DNA of 64,000 nt from Entonaema liquescens (taxonomy: Eukaryota > Ascomycota > Sordariomycetes > Xylariales > Xylariaceae), in the NCBI GenBank assembly GCA_902805475.1, contig CADCSX010000026.1, positions 1 through 64,000 of the forward strand, given 5' to 3'. Position 1 is the first letter of the stretch, and every line of letters starts with the position of its first letter. The translations under genes and the position numbers were made by a program. The notes under the pieces were generated by a model that was not told where the DNA came from, searched no databases, and worked only from the letters and a program-made list of their open reading frames with translations. Shown here piece after piece: positions 34,031 through 45,495 of this stretch.

Positions 34031-36077
34031 ACGATCAAAGCTCTAGGATGAGAACACGGTCTTAATTTAGGAATAAAGGATGCAATGTGTCCAGACATAA
34101 TCGGCCTATACATTGTTACTAAAACATCGTATTCGAGGAAAGAATGTCTTACCCGTGACTTTCACACTAGAAATAATCAAAATTAATAAAAAGAACCATC
34201 CCCCAAGTTTTATCCAAGTGCTATGTTAGCCAGAGCTAGTGAATATAATTGTCCCACATTATCGAGTAAACCTAAGCCCGCCTGAAACTAACTAGCTAGT
34301 CCACTGCCTTCGTTTCTTTCTGGAACGATGCTGCTGGGATGCTCATCTTAGACGAGGGATAGCATTAGTTGTTCTACTTATAGATATAAGTGGCTCGAAG
34401 CTGTATCTCCAACTTGCCGTTGCACCCGCGACTAACCTAGCTTGTTTTCGAGGAAATATGAGAAGATCTCGCTGTATACTCCTATTCTGCAATGCTCATC
34501 ATACAGTTTCGAAAGGAGATAGCTGTAGATAATGACGACATGACTGTGTAATTTGTAGGAATATGTGTATGTTTATAGACTAGGACTACGATCAAGACTA
34601 TAACCAAGGGTAACTAGTTATATCTTATACAACTATAGTATGTACCTAGTTAGGTATGTATATTAGTCGCCTTATTAGTGTATATCAGAGCTATATGCCA
34701 TCCGCGCTTACTATGTTGATATGCATTTCACGTTTTATGTGCCAAGTCGATACCTGTTTGGTCTGAAACATGATTACATTAGTATATTGGGGTGTAGAAC
34801 ATTTATAGATTATAGATTGGATGAAGATATAATATTTAAATAAAGCTTCATGCGAGAACATCAGATACGGTGGAACTATGGATACCATATGTACGTCGAT
34901 CTACTTTGTTATATCCATTGAATGTCTGCATGTGTGGGTAGGTAGTACGAAATACATAATTACGAGAGATGTACAAGATGTAAGGTACCTCCCGATTCTC
35001 CAATAGGAAGATTAAGTAGCGTGAAGAGAGAGGGTTATGCATGATGATAGCCAACTCGGTGAAGCTTACTTACCGGATAAGTGCTAGTAACTCACGGATA
35101 AGGCCTTTTTAGCTTGGCGTCTAAAGGATCCGCCTCCACTTTTGATCTCTTTCCTGAATTCTCATTTGCTCAAATGATATGCATAGAGCAATGTAAAGGG
35201 AGGTGGGGTCAAAAAAAGAAGAAGAAATAAAATCAAATAAAATTATTAGTCAATCGATCTATGCAAGCTTGTGTACGAAGTACAGCCTTAATTCCTCCAA
35301 CGCAGGAGTTAGACTAAAGAATCCAAGACCATGACTCCTTAAAACCTCAAACTGGCCTCCACCCCTTTTTTCCCCTACCCCTTATAAACAGGCACCACTA
35401 CTGTAATCTGCAAGAATACGGGACGTCTGTGCAATTAAACATCCTTTCCCAGATCTTCGGAGCGCCCGGAGAAACGAACGTACCTCTTATAGAACCTATA
35501 GCAAAGAAGAATAAGAACCCGCGGGACTCGGAAGAAAGCGCGCGGCATACATAGAGAACAGACATAACCAGGGTCCAAAAGAACAGGGAAGACGCATCGT
35601 CGACCGAACATTTAAGATTACGAATTGCGACCTCGACTTTTCAAGACCTCGTTTTTTAATTTTTTTTGCTTGTTTACTAAAGGGTTAAGGTATGTCATCG
35701 AGCATCTAGTCGGTATTTGTCGTCTTATCCCCTTCTGTCGAGAACACGATTCTCCCATGTTCATATTCATCAAGCTCTCGTGGCACCCCTGGCTCGGAGC
35801 CGCCTCGTGGTCTCTCATTAGCTTTAGCCCTACCGTCGTCGCGTTTTTCCAAGACCGGCCGAAGAGATATTCCCTGTTATCCTAATCCTAGTGCCGCGTC
35901 TCCTAATAATACTTTTCCGGTTCTTCGACCGGCTACCCTGGCATCGTATTAGAGTAGTACTCACCCGGGTTTCTGGCACCTTTCTATTTTTGAGGCTCTG
36001 TTCTTCGTCTCTTCTAGATCTCTTCTTCAGCCCTGAACATCAACCGTGTACTCGCGGCTAAGAGGGAGGGGCCAAAC
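34031..36077. other. intergenic region and long 5' leader of the kelch gene
   Basis: The first 1.3 kb is A/T-rich and gene-free. From about 35400 to 36077 the sequence becomes C/T-rich and carries several short ATG frames (for example 35625-35885), consistent with a long leader or upstream ORFs of the kelch/BTB gene. No independent gene is supported. Confidence 0.45.
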
Positions 36078-39000
36078 ATGTCTACATCTGGTACTAGTCT
36101 AACCGCGGGTCAACCAGACCGTCAAGCTAGCCCGCAATTCCTCGACGACATCTACGAGAGCGAAGTAGACGATCAAGACCGTCGACACGCTCACTCCAAG
36201 TCCCCATCCGATCTCCTTTCAGACGTCTATCGAGGTCTCAAAAAGGCTATCCCTAGTCGAGAGGATTCATTAAGATTTACAAGAGCACCCTCGAGACTGG
36301 CCTCTTTTAAAGCACACAACACGAATACTGTGTCGCCAGAGCCTAGCGGGACACCTCTTCAGCCGCGACCGCCACCTTTGCAACATGTCAGGAATCTGAG
36401 TCTACAGAATAGTCTCGAGAAACCGCTTCCAGCGCCACCACCACCTTCACTATCTCCCTCGAGTCCCGTACCTCCTACGATCTCGTTTAATGTTCCGCAA
36501 GATAATTTGACTACCGTAGTCGACAACAATACTACTACCGACGAAGCACAACTAGATAGTGGGATGAGCGTTATGGATTCCAACCAGATGTATAACGGCG
36601 GTATAGATATGAGTAGCAGCCAGAGCAGCATAGCTAGTTTGAGAACGGATGGTGGAGATGGTCAGAGGGATAACCTGACACCTCGAAGTAATGGACCTCT
36701 CTCAGCTGGCCCCTCTCCGCCAGTGGCCTCTACGGGCAGGAATCCTTCCGTAAGTGCCGGCGCCGCTGTTGGCACTCCTGCGACTTCGGGATCTTCCGCT
36801 CACCTGTCCGGATTGATGTGCAATGTCCACCGGACTACTGGTCAAGAACCTCACCCTTTAGTTGGGGCAACGACTACGATATTGGGGGATAAGCTATATG
36901 TTTTCGGTGGGCGAATTCTATCGCGAAGTCGACCGGCTCCCCTTACATCGGACCTTTATGAGTTAGATCTCATTCGGAGACATTGGAGCAAGGTTGAGAC
37001 CACTGGAGATGTCCCTCCACCTCGTTATTTCCATTCTATGTGTGCTTTGGGTGATACTAAGATGGTCTGTTACGGGGGCATGTCACCTACAGCTAATCAA
37101 CCTATGTCGGCAGCTCCCGATCAGCAACCTGAAGTGACTGTGATGTCTGATATATATATTTACGATGTTACGACGAAGAAGTGGACTTATGTTCCCTCTC
37201 AGGACGCCCCGCAAGGCCGTTATGCTCATTGCGCGTGCATCCTGCCCTCTTCTGCGACATTTTCGTCACACAAGGCCCCTCTATCTGCTTTGCAGCACAA
37301 TCCCTCGAACGGGAACCCGAACGAAGGCCGGATTGGTGTCAACATTGATGGTGCTGGAGGGGCTGAGATGGTTGTCGTTGGTGGCCAAGACGGAGCGAAC
37401 CATTACATCGAACAGATTAGTGTATTCAATCTCCGAAGCCTGAAGTGGACTTCAACGCAATCGCTCGGGAAGTCTTGTGGTGCTTATCGTAGTGTGGTCG
37501 CTCCCTTACCACCTAACGTTACCGCCAAGATAGGCAAGACTTCACGCCAAGATAGTGCGATTAGCCAAGAAGCCAAGGAGCCGGGTTCATCAATGCTCAT
37601 CTACTCGAATTACAACTTTCTAGATGTGAAGCTTGAGCTTCAAATTCGGGGTCCAGACGGATCTCTTGCTGAAAAACCGATGTCGGGAACATATTCCCCG
37701 CCTGGGTTACGATTTCCAAATGGTGGAGTCATTGATACGTACTTTGTTGTCAGTGGCACCTATCTCACGAGCTCCAAGCAAGAATATGCCTTGTGGGCGT
37801 TGGATCTTAGGAACCTGACTTGGGTACGTATTGATACAGGTGGCAGTGTCTTCAGCCAGGGAAGTTGGAACAGAGGTGTTCTTTGGAATAGGCGGAACAT
37901 ATTTGTGATTTTGGGTAATCGTAAGCGGAGTTTGGTCGACGATTATAATCACCGTCGTATCAATTTCTCCAATGTCTGTATGGTCGAGCTAGAAGCTTTT
38001 GGCTTCTACGACAATCCTCGTAAGATATCGCCCTTGTCGGGATTCATATCGGCCAGCAGTCCTTTTACAGCCCCTGATCTCAGTGTGGCCAGGAAAGCTG
38101 GGTGGACTGGCGGGGGTAGATCACATATGCGAGCAGCTGAAGAGTTAGGGGAGAAGGCCTTAATGCTACGGGAGTTGGCAGATATGGATATTCTCTGCTT
38201 CCATGGCGAGCGCATACCTATCAACTCTCGCATCGTTGCGCGGAGATGGGGTCCTTATTTTGTGCAGTTGTTACGCGAAGGTGCCGCTACTCAAGATGGT
38301 AGCGATTCGGCGACCCTAAGAACGGGAATGTCGGGACAAGCAGGTGCGCGCAATTCTGTCTTGACGATCACCCAGTCAACCAGGAGCACTGGCGGCGATA
38401 GCAATTTATCAATGGCTACTACACTAAACAATTCATCTGCTGGGTCCTTCAAACCCAACTCATCTGGTGCGGTAGGTGGTAATGGTTCGGGAGATCTTGG
38501 CCACGTTAATTCGGCGCCAACTCCTGCATCACTACCTCCTAGTTCTCGCCCGAGATGTCTCTACCTTCCGCATACTTGCCCGACTGTCCAGGCTCTACTG
38601 CACTTCCTTTATACGTCATCACTACCTCCTCCTTCGTCACCTCTATGCACGCCTCAAATTCTCTGCTCCCTCCTACAGATCGCCCGACCTTACAAGATAG
38701 ACGGGTTATTGGAGGCGGTGGTCGAGCGCCTCCACGCCCGTCTCGATTCGCGCAATGCTGCTGCCGTGTTTAATGCCACCGCTATGGCAGCTGGTGGGGG
38801 CCGCGGAATTGATGGTAGCATGAATCCTAACTTCTACATGGGTCTCGAGTCCTCACTAGGAGGCGGTACTGTTAGCCCTTACCATGGCCGGTCGATGTCT
38901 GTGTCACAGTCGAGCGCGGACGAAGCAGCGGGAGGGCTTGGTAGCCTCCGGATCAATACTAGTATATCCGGGGCCAGGCCGGATCCCGATGAACTAAGCG

Positions 39001-39233
39001 CAACAACAAGCGTGTCGGGTAGTGAGTGGAGTAGTGAGCTTGGCGACAGCGAGCGTGGGGCTGTTAGAGAAGTATGGAGTGGTGAGCTGAGCAGTGTGAT
39101 TGGGCTGCAGAAACGTGGGTTGAGAGGATTGATGGAGGGACGACGAATGAGAGCGACAGTCGACCGCGAACGAGACGGAGGTCGGACGGAGAGACTCGGC
39201 TCCAGGGTAGGGTTAGGGATTGCGGGATCTTAG
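36078..39233 (+). CDS. kelch-repeat protein with C-terminal BTB-like domain
   Basis: Intronless 1051-residue protein. The first 240 residues are low-complexity and Pro/Ser-rich (RPPPLQHV, LPAPPPPSLSPSSP). Kelch motifs follow at about 260-490: GDKLYVFGGR, DLYELDLIRRHWSKV, CYGG, DIYIYDVTTKKWTYV and MVVVGGQDG..ISVFNLRSLKWTST. More beta-propeller-like sequence follows to about 630 (YALWALDLRNLTWVRID). A BTB/POZ-like segment then begins with LADMDILCFHGERIPINSRIVARRWGPYF, is interrupted by a Ser/Thr/Gly-rich insert of about 110 residues, and resumes with PRCLYLPHTCPTVQALLHFLYTSSLPP and LCSLLQIARPYKIDGLLEAVVERLHARL. Kelch-BTB proteins are scaffolds or ubiquitin-ligase adaptors. Fission yeast Ral2, a Ras-pathway kelch protein, is one possible relative, but I cannot establish that. 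Confidence 0.82.
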   Translation: MSTSGTSLTAGQPDRQASPQFLDDIYESEVDDQDRRHAHSKSPSDLLSDVYRGLKKAIPSREDSLRFTRAPSRLASFKAHNTNTVSPEPSGTPLQPRPPPLQHVRNLSLQNSLEKPLPAPPPPSLSPSSPVPPTISFNVPQDNLTTVVDNNTTTDEAQLDSGMSVMDSNQMYNGGIDMSSSQSSIASLRTDGGDGQRDNLTPRSNGPLSAGPSPPVASTGRNPSVSAGAAVGTPATSGSSAHLSGLMCNVHRTTGQEPHPLVGATTTILGDKLYVFGGRILSRSRPAPLTSDLYELDLIRRHWSKVETTGDVPPPRYFHSMCALGDTKMVCYGGMSPTANQPMSAAPDQQPEVTVMSDIYIYDVTTKKWTYVPSQDAPQGRYAHCACILPSSATFSSHKAPLSALQHNPSNGNPNEGRIGVNIDGAGGAEMVVVGGQDGANHYIEQISVFNLRSLKWTSTQSLGKSCGAYRSVVAPLPPNVTAKIGKTSRQDSAISQEAKEPGSSMLIYSNYNFLDVKLELQIRGPDGSLAEKPMSGTYSPPGLRFPNGGVIDTYFVVSGTYLTSSKQEYALWALDLRNLTWVRIDTGGSVFSQGSWNRGVLWNRRNIFVILGNRKRSLVDDYNHRRINFSNVCMVELEAFGFYDNPRKISPLSGFISASSPFTAPDLSVARKAGWTGGGRSHMRAAEELGEKALMLRELADMDILCFHGERIPINSRIVARRWGPYFVQLLREGAATQDGSDSATLRTGMSGQAGARNSVLTITQSTRSTGGDSNLSMATTLNNSSAGSFKPNSSGAVGGNGSGDLGHVNSAPTPASLPPSSRPRCLYLPHTCPTVQALLHFLYTSSLPPPSSPLCTPQILCSLLQIARPYKIDGLLEAVVERLHARLDSRNAAAVFNATAMAAGGGRGIDGSMNPNFYMGLESSLGGGTVSPYHGRSMSVSQSSADEAAGGLGSLRINTSISGARPDPDELSATTSVSGSEWSSELGDSERGAVREVWSGELSSVIGLQKRGLRGLMEGRRMRATVDRERDGGRTERLGSRVGLGIAGS

Positions 39234-40065
39234 AAGGATCAGCTGGATCACACCGGATAATACAAGGAATATCACTCATAAGCATTGCTCGGGCACGAGA
39301 CACGGTATCATTGGTTGGATAGGAGTTGGGTTTGGCAGGGCGCATTATATGTATGGTGTGAAGAAATATTCAAGTCACCTAGCGGGGGAATTTACATGTG
39401 TACCTGTTGAGATACCAGCTGACGCTTGCACTGCAAAAGAAGATATCACTATTTGCAGATTTATACAAGAGCCGCAATGCTATTTTCATTAGAGAAACGA
39501 GTCCTGATCAACACGTCTTGAGATTTTCAGTAAACATATTTGATAGGTGCCTAAATACCTATCGTATAAGTGAAAAGGATATTATATTTATTATTAGTTA
39601 TTTATTTTTCGGCTATCTAGTATTATATGTCTCTCGTAATTGAGGGTCTTCAAATACGATTATTCGTACCCCTAATTCTAGCCCCCTGCACCTTGCACAT
39701 GTTGCGCGGTACATGCACATGTAAACTTTGGAAGATAAATTGTTCGAATGGTCCAGGCAGGGTGGAGTCCAATCGGGAGCTAACCTCGGAGTAACGCCAA
39801 GCTTTAGGGCAACGTCATCGAAGCTACAGTAACAAAACATATTTCGTGCAACAAGAACTAGGCACCTAAATAACCATTGGAACTATTTGATAACTAATAA
39901 ACGTTTGTTTCACACACACAGCTGATAACAATGCACATCTAAAACATCTCAATTATTCTTATATCTTTATATACTTAGGTATATATGTTATTCTAACTTC
40001 ATCAGCTGGCTCTTTTGTGAGTCCAACATGATGCATTGTCTTTGTAATACGTCTGAGACTAGACA
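39234..40065. other. intergenic region
   Basis: A/T-rich spacer between two plus-strand genes. Overlapping frames at 39220-39643 are short and unrecognised. No gene is supported. Confidence 0.55.
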
Positions 40066-41354
40066 ATGCTTCCGCGACCGAGCTTGAGCTTCACGCTCCC
40101 TAGTATTCATAACAATACCAAGCTCGACTGTCGCATCTATCATCCACTACACTCCAATCAGCCCCTCGAACCCTCCGATCCGTTATGGTCTAGACATGCT
40201 GCCGTGGTAGCCCACCCATACGCGCCATTGGGAGGATCCTACGATGACCCTGTTGTAGATCTCGTGGCTAACACTTTGCTTCACCTTGGTTTTGTGGTTG
40301 CGACATTTAATTTTAGGTTCGTGTTGTTTTTACTTCATGTTGTTGTTGGAGAGGTTTTATATGTGTAACGCCAATACTAACTATTCTGTTAAAATATAGG
40401 GGCGCCTCGTCCTCCAACGGTCGCACATCGTGGACATCTAAACCCGAACGAGCCGACTACATGTCAGTCACCGGTTTCCTCGTTTATTACATGCACTACT
40501 TGAACGCCCCTCAGAACAATCCCCGCCGTGCCGAAGCAGACGAGAATTCGCCTCCAACTTTGCTCCTTGCTGGATATTCTTATGGCGCTATGGTGACACT
40601 CCAACTCCCCCCTCTCGACTCCTTCCTGTCATACTTCGCCTCCCCTGCCACCCACACTGCGTTTGCAGACATCCGACTACGAGCACAACACCTAGCTGAG
40701 GAACAGGCAAGTATGTCTGCTACTACTGCTTCACCGAGAAAATCACTAGGTATGCGTGTCGGTGGTGATGAGGATTTATCACCAAGATCTCGTGATAAGC
40801 AAAGAGCACACTCCCCAGACCCAGAAGAGAAGATACGGAGAGGTGTTAGAGACCTATTGTCTCGGAGTAAGTTTATACATAGGAGACATACGTCCCCAAC
40901 TGCCAATCAAGGCACAGAAAGAGACGTCGAAGTTCCATGCTTGGAGCATGTCAACAATTTAATCAGATTTCGTCCTGCTTATCTGTTAGTTTCACCTCCT
41001 CTGGGCTTCGTTACGAACTTGGCAACCATGTCTTTTTCCAATCTGTGGTCCAAAAAGAAGAGGAAAGATGGGTCTGCTAAGAGCCACGAGGATGACGTGA
41101 AGCGGGAAGAGAGTGAGACTGAAGCTGAAGCGAAACTCAACACAAACCCGACTCTTACCATATATGGGGATCAAGATAGTTTCCTATCTATAAAGAAAAT
41201 GCGTGACTGGGCTACGCAGCTAAGTAATACTGAAGGATCTCAATTCCGATACGTAGAGGTTTCAACAGCTGGACATTTCTGGATAGAACCTGGTGTTTCA
41301 CACGAACTTCGAGAGGCAGTTTATTCCTTTTCAGCCGGACTAGTAAAGAGTTGA
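40066..41354 (+). CDS. alpha/beta hydrolase-like protein with a charged insert, 2 exons
   Basis: Exons are 40066-40316 and 40400-41354, giving 401 residues. The fold start is visible as CRIYHP..AAVVAHPYAPLGGSYDDPVV (HP in the oxyanion-hole position), then VVATFNFRGASSSNGRTSW. The nucleophile elbow is LLAGYSYGAMV (GxSxG). The Asp of LTIYGDQDSFLS and the His of VSTAGHFWIEPG complete a triad. Between strand 5 and the acid lies a long insert (about residues 210-330) rich in Ser, Arg, Lys and Glu, including SPRSRDKQRAHSPDPEEK and a second charged block. This is unusual for the short dienelactone-like core and suggests a regulatory or docking loop. The substrate is unknown. No signal peptide is seen. 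Confidence 0.8.
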
Positions 41355-42389
41355 TGAGCTGTCAGATGCCGAAAACAAGACATGGGTCTATTTCTTCCGA
41401 GGTCTAACCATAGCGCCTATTATTTACCAGGGTAGTGATCTCCTTTTACTTTGAGTATTTAACATGATTCTGTTCTTGGTGGTGGTATAGGTAGGCAGTC
41501 TTGTAGGACTCGAGGGACTTGTGGCTTATAAAGAACTAGGCTAGAATTGAGTCCCGTGGTCTTCTAATTGCTTACATTTACATAAGAGGTGTTTGGCTTT
41601 ATGTACGATGTACAACTCATCCCAACCCCACATGTATCCCTTTTTCATAAGCAACGTTGAACATACCTAAGCACCTTCCCCGTATTCTATACCCCTCATG
41701 TACCCCACAATCTTTTGTGATAGTGCGTGGTACAATGTGCATAGATTCAGCATAGCAAATGCAGATTTCCATTATTTAGGGTCATGACCCCCTGTTTTAT
41801 GACCCACCTGATCTCAATGTTTACTGCTCACATGGCTAGAGTCCCGCATAGTTCCGCATTTTCTGACGTCTTTTACCCTTTCCTAGCTTATCAAAAGCTG
41901 TCCAACATGGTCTAACAGGTTCTGCACTACCAAATTGCAAAAAAAATAATTCCTTCCCTCAACCCAGCCTCTTGTCTCACATCGTCAACTCTCCCTTCCT
42001 GTAGCTCAAAAGTATCCCTGGTTACCTCTTTCTTAACCTATTGTTATTGTATATTAGTATTTATTCAAGGCCGAGGTTGAACCGTTATACTACATAATAT
42101 CTTTACAAGTGTCCTTAATAATTTTCCATTTCGATATAATATTTTTAGACATTGTGTCTTATTGTTTGTTTTTTATGGTCATGTAGTATCTCCTTACTCC
42201 GACCGATCCAATACCATCTACGGACACCCAACCAATGCCAACGGTGAACTAGATTCTCCGTGTCCCGACTACGTCCTACGAACCAACGAGTATTTCGGAC
42301 GTATATAATATATATGGACAAACTAGAATGCAACGCCCTCCTAGCACTCATCACACCGAAGCGACGCTGCCGCCTCCTACACCCACATC
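41355..42389. other. intergenic region
   Basis: Promoter region of the patatin-type lipase gene. It has C/T-rich and A/T-rich blocks (CTTCCCTCAACCC near 41953) but no gene I can support. Confidence 0.55.
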
Positions 42390-44729
42390 ATGGGACACCT
42401 CGTAGACATTCTCCCACCCGTCCCCTCACTTCAACCTTCCAGCGTCAAACCCCCGCGGAAGGGCAAGGGACAGGCCAGCGGGGCATCCTCTCATACGACT
42501 CCCTTATATAAAGTTATAGACGGTCTCTTATACCTTAAAGATGGCTTAACGCACAAAGAAAGAGCGGAATGGAGACGGGTGGAGGAACGCAAACAAATTC
42601 TATCGGCACGATTGCAGGGCGCCGAATCTTATAGAGAATGGGAGGAAGCTGCACAAGAATTAGATGTCCTCGAAGGCAACGAAGAATGGAAGGCTGATAT
42701 TTTAACGGGAGACTATAACCCCGAACTCCTAGAAATGCGCTTACGAGAGCTCGATTGTGCTCGCACGAACTGCGATATACGGTCTATGATGCATATCATT
42801 AGAACGGCCCTCTCGCGCGACTTGGGTGGCATGGGCAATATCGACCTATATCGTCACTCTTATTGTGGCACTAAAAAGCTAGTTTCGCGATACGTTGATT
42901 CTACCTTGCAGACCATCACAGCTCTGGTAGAGCAGAGTACATATCGCCGAGCGGATGACCCGGGTCCGAAGGATTTACTAGACGCGGTGCTTTATGCTCG
43001 CCAAAGCTTCGGACGGAGCGCCCTCTTACTCAGCGGCGGCGGCACTTTCGGCATGACGCATATTGGTGTCTTGAAAGCCATGTTCGAGGCGAAATTGCTA
43101 CCGCGCATCATCTCGGGCGCATCGGCCGGTTCAATCGTCTGCTCTGTGATCTGCTCGAGGACAGATGACGAGATACCCCAATTACTAGATGAATTTCCTT
43201 ATGGAGACTTGGCTGTATTTGAGGAGGAGGGTAATGAAGAGGGTCTCTTCGGCCATCTAAGAAGACTGCTTACAGAGGGCAATTGGTCTGATATTAAGCA
43301 TCTTACGCGCGTAATGCGTGACTTGCTTGGTGACATTACATTCCAGGAAGCGTATAATCGCACTAGGAGGATATGCAATATTTGTGTCTCGTCGGCGTCT
43401 ATATATGAGCTACCGCGGTTACTGAACTACGTTACAGCACCTAATGTCATGATATGGTCTGCCGTCGCGGCATCATGCTCGGTACCACTGGTCTTCAGCG
43501 CTGCCCCGCTACTAGTCAAGAACCCTCTGACGGGAGAGCACAGTACATGGAATCCAACTCCACAGATGTGGATTGATGGGTCCGTCGATAATGACCTCCC
43601 TATGACAAGACTTGCCGAGATGTTTAACGTCAACCATTTCATCGTATCGCAGGTCAATCCACATGTTGTCCCTTTCCTTACCAAGGATGAGGGTCTGGCC
43701 AGTGCGCATCACGAAATGATCTTCAGGGAGGAATCGGATTGGATGCACACGATTACCACTCTAGCCAAGAGCGAAGCCTTGCATCGAATGCAATTCATGG
43801 CTGAAATTGGTATCTTTCCAACTCTTGTTAGTAAGCTACGGTCTATCCTAAGCCAGAAATACTCAGGCGATATCAATATTCTCCCGGCTATGGGCGTCTG
43901 GGACTTGCCTAAGGTGTTGAAGAATCCGACGACCGAGTTCATGCATCGCTCGTGCTTATTAGGCGAGCGTGCGACCTGGCCTAAATTGGCTCGCATCCGG
44001 GATCGATGTGCTATTGAACTAGCTTTGGACCGTGCGGTTCACGCACTGCGAGCCCGTGTTGTGTTTAGTAAGAGCCAGGCCGATCTGCGAAGGATGGCAA
44101 CCGGATCGCTAGCAGGTATACGTGGGGAAGTATATGACCCGTTAGCACCTGGTTCGACCCAGATTGTGTCTGCCTCCGCTAAGGAGAAATTAAAGCACCG
44201 CCGCCGTCGATCAAGTGGAAGTAATGTAATGAATCCCTACCACCATGGCCTTGCACATGAGAACCCATATAAAATAACAGACGACGACACGGATGAGGAG
44301 GAACGTCTTGAAATGGCGATGCGTCATATAGGCCCGAAATCAAAAATGAAGCTTAAGCGATTCCCAAGAAGTCATGTATTCCAGACAGGACCTAAAACTA
44401 GTCCTGTCTTATCGTCCACTTCTGATCCCGATTCTTTCGATTTCTCTCAACCCTTAACACCCACCGGAGCCAGAAATACCAATGCGTCGAACTCGAAAAG
44501 ATCCGCGCTTTCGGCAATGTTCACGGCCCGTTCCGACGACGAGCCCTATGACTTAGCTGCTGCTGAAACGGCTTCTATGACTTCACCGCAGCATAATCCT
44601 CACCGCGATGCTGAAATAGAGACTAGCGACTTGCATACGTCGGATGCGGACGTTGACAGCCACACAGACGAGGATGTATCGCAGCCCGCCCACAAACACA
44701 AAATTCCACATAGTAACGTCCACCAGTGA
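42390..44729 (+). CDS. patatin-like phospholipase / triacylglycerol lipase (Tgl3/4/5 type)
   Basis: Intronless 779-residue lipase that probably hydrolyses stored triacylglycerol on lipid droplets. An N-terminal DUF3336-type helical region (about 45-205) precedes the patatin domain. The oxyanion loop is SGGGTFGMTHIGV (about 215-227), the nucleophile motif GASAGS places Ser at about 245, and the catalytic Asp is in WIDGSVDNDLP (about 396), giving a full Ser-Asp dyad. RHSYCGTKKLVSRYV and FGRSALLLSGGGTFG are characteristic of the yeast Tgl4/Tgl5 and plant SDP1 group. The C-terminal 200 residues are disordered, Ser/Asp-rich and probably phosphorylated. The family call is secure; which yeast paralogue it matches is not decided. 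Confidence 0.92.
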   Translation: MGHLVDILPPVPSLQPSSVKPPRKGKGQASGASSHTTPLYKVIDGLLYLKDGLTHKERAEWRRVEERKQILSARLQGAESYREWEEAAQELDVLEGNEEWKADILTGDYNPELLEMRLRELDCARTNCDIRSMMHIIRTALSRDLGGMGNIDLYRHSYCGTKKLVSRYVDSTLQTITALVEQSTYRRADDPGPKDLLDAVLYARQSFGRSALLLSGGGTFGMTHIGVLKAMFEAKLLPRIISGASAGSIVCSVICSRTDDEIPQLLDEFPYGDLAVFEEEGNEEGLFGHLRRLLTEGNWSDIKHLTRVMRDLLGDITFQEAYNRTRRICNICVSSASIYELPRLLNYVTAPNVMIWSAVAASCSVPLVFSAAPLLVKNPLTGEHSTWNPTPQMWIDGSVDNDLPMTRLAEMFNVNHFIVSQVNPHVVPFLTKDEGLASAHHEMIFREESDWMHTITTLAKSEALHRMQFMAEIGIFPTLVSKLRSILSQKYSGDINILPAMGVWDLPKVLKNPTTEFMHRSCLLGERATWPKLARIRDRCAIELALDRAVHALRARVVFSKSQADLRRMATGSLAGIRGEVYDPLAPGSTQIVSASAKEKLKHRRRRSSGSNVMNPYHHGLAHENPYKITDDDTDEEERLEMAMRHIGPKSKMKLKRFPRSHVFQTGPKTSPVLSSTSDPDSFDFSQPLTPTGARNTNASNSKRSALSAMFTARSDDEPYDLAAAETASMTSPQHNPHRDAEIETSDLHTSDADVDSHTDEDVSQPAHKHKIPHSNVHQ

Positions 44730-45495
44730 CGCTTAATTTATTAATTTGGATAGGAGCTCTAGAAGGCTACACTAAAGGACTTGTGGCTTCTTGATTAAAA
44801 CAAGAACCAATTCAAGATAGACCATTAATAACACACGAGACCTAGTCTTTGGCCCTGGAATTATCTTGTAAGAGATACCTATTTGAGTTACCGGGACTTA
44901 GAAGGGAACCGGCATTTATGTGCACGAAGGTATAGGGTATAGCTTATTACACAAGGCGAGTATGCTTCTCAAAGGAAATGAACTGCATAGCATTATTAAG
45001 GCGGCCATAACGTGACCTAGGAGAGGAACCAGGTATCCATACATCAGATTATATCATCGATATACTAGACTTAGCACGATTAGGAGCTATTTTGGTCTGG
45101 TTCTACACCAGCTATTAGGTGTTAGCAGTGGTATTATATAACTTGATATTACTATCATCGCCCTCGATGCTTGCAAACCTTGCCGCCTATGAGAAGATAC
45201 ACTGTGCTATCGTATCCTAACGAGACCAAACACCAGAACCAGACTGGCCTATTGTACAGAACCGCCCGTTTGAGTTCTTATAGTAATCTGGTATAAATGA
45301 AAATAAGCAAGCCATGAATCCCTCCTTACCTACATAATATATAGATGCCCTAGCATATCTTAGGTATAATCATATCCCGATCCAACCGCTCGCATCTCGG
45401 TTAGTACCGGACTCGCGTGTGTTCGTTATCATAGATGTCGTCTCGATCTATTCATTATCCTCACTCGCTATCCCGAAACCAAACTGTGCATCGCC
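44730..45495. other. convergent 3' intergenic space
   Basis: This A/T-rich stretch separates the convergent lipase and transcription factor genes. No gene or clear repeat is seen. Confidence 0.6.
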
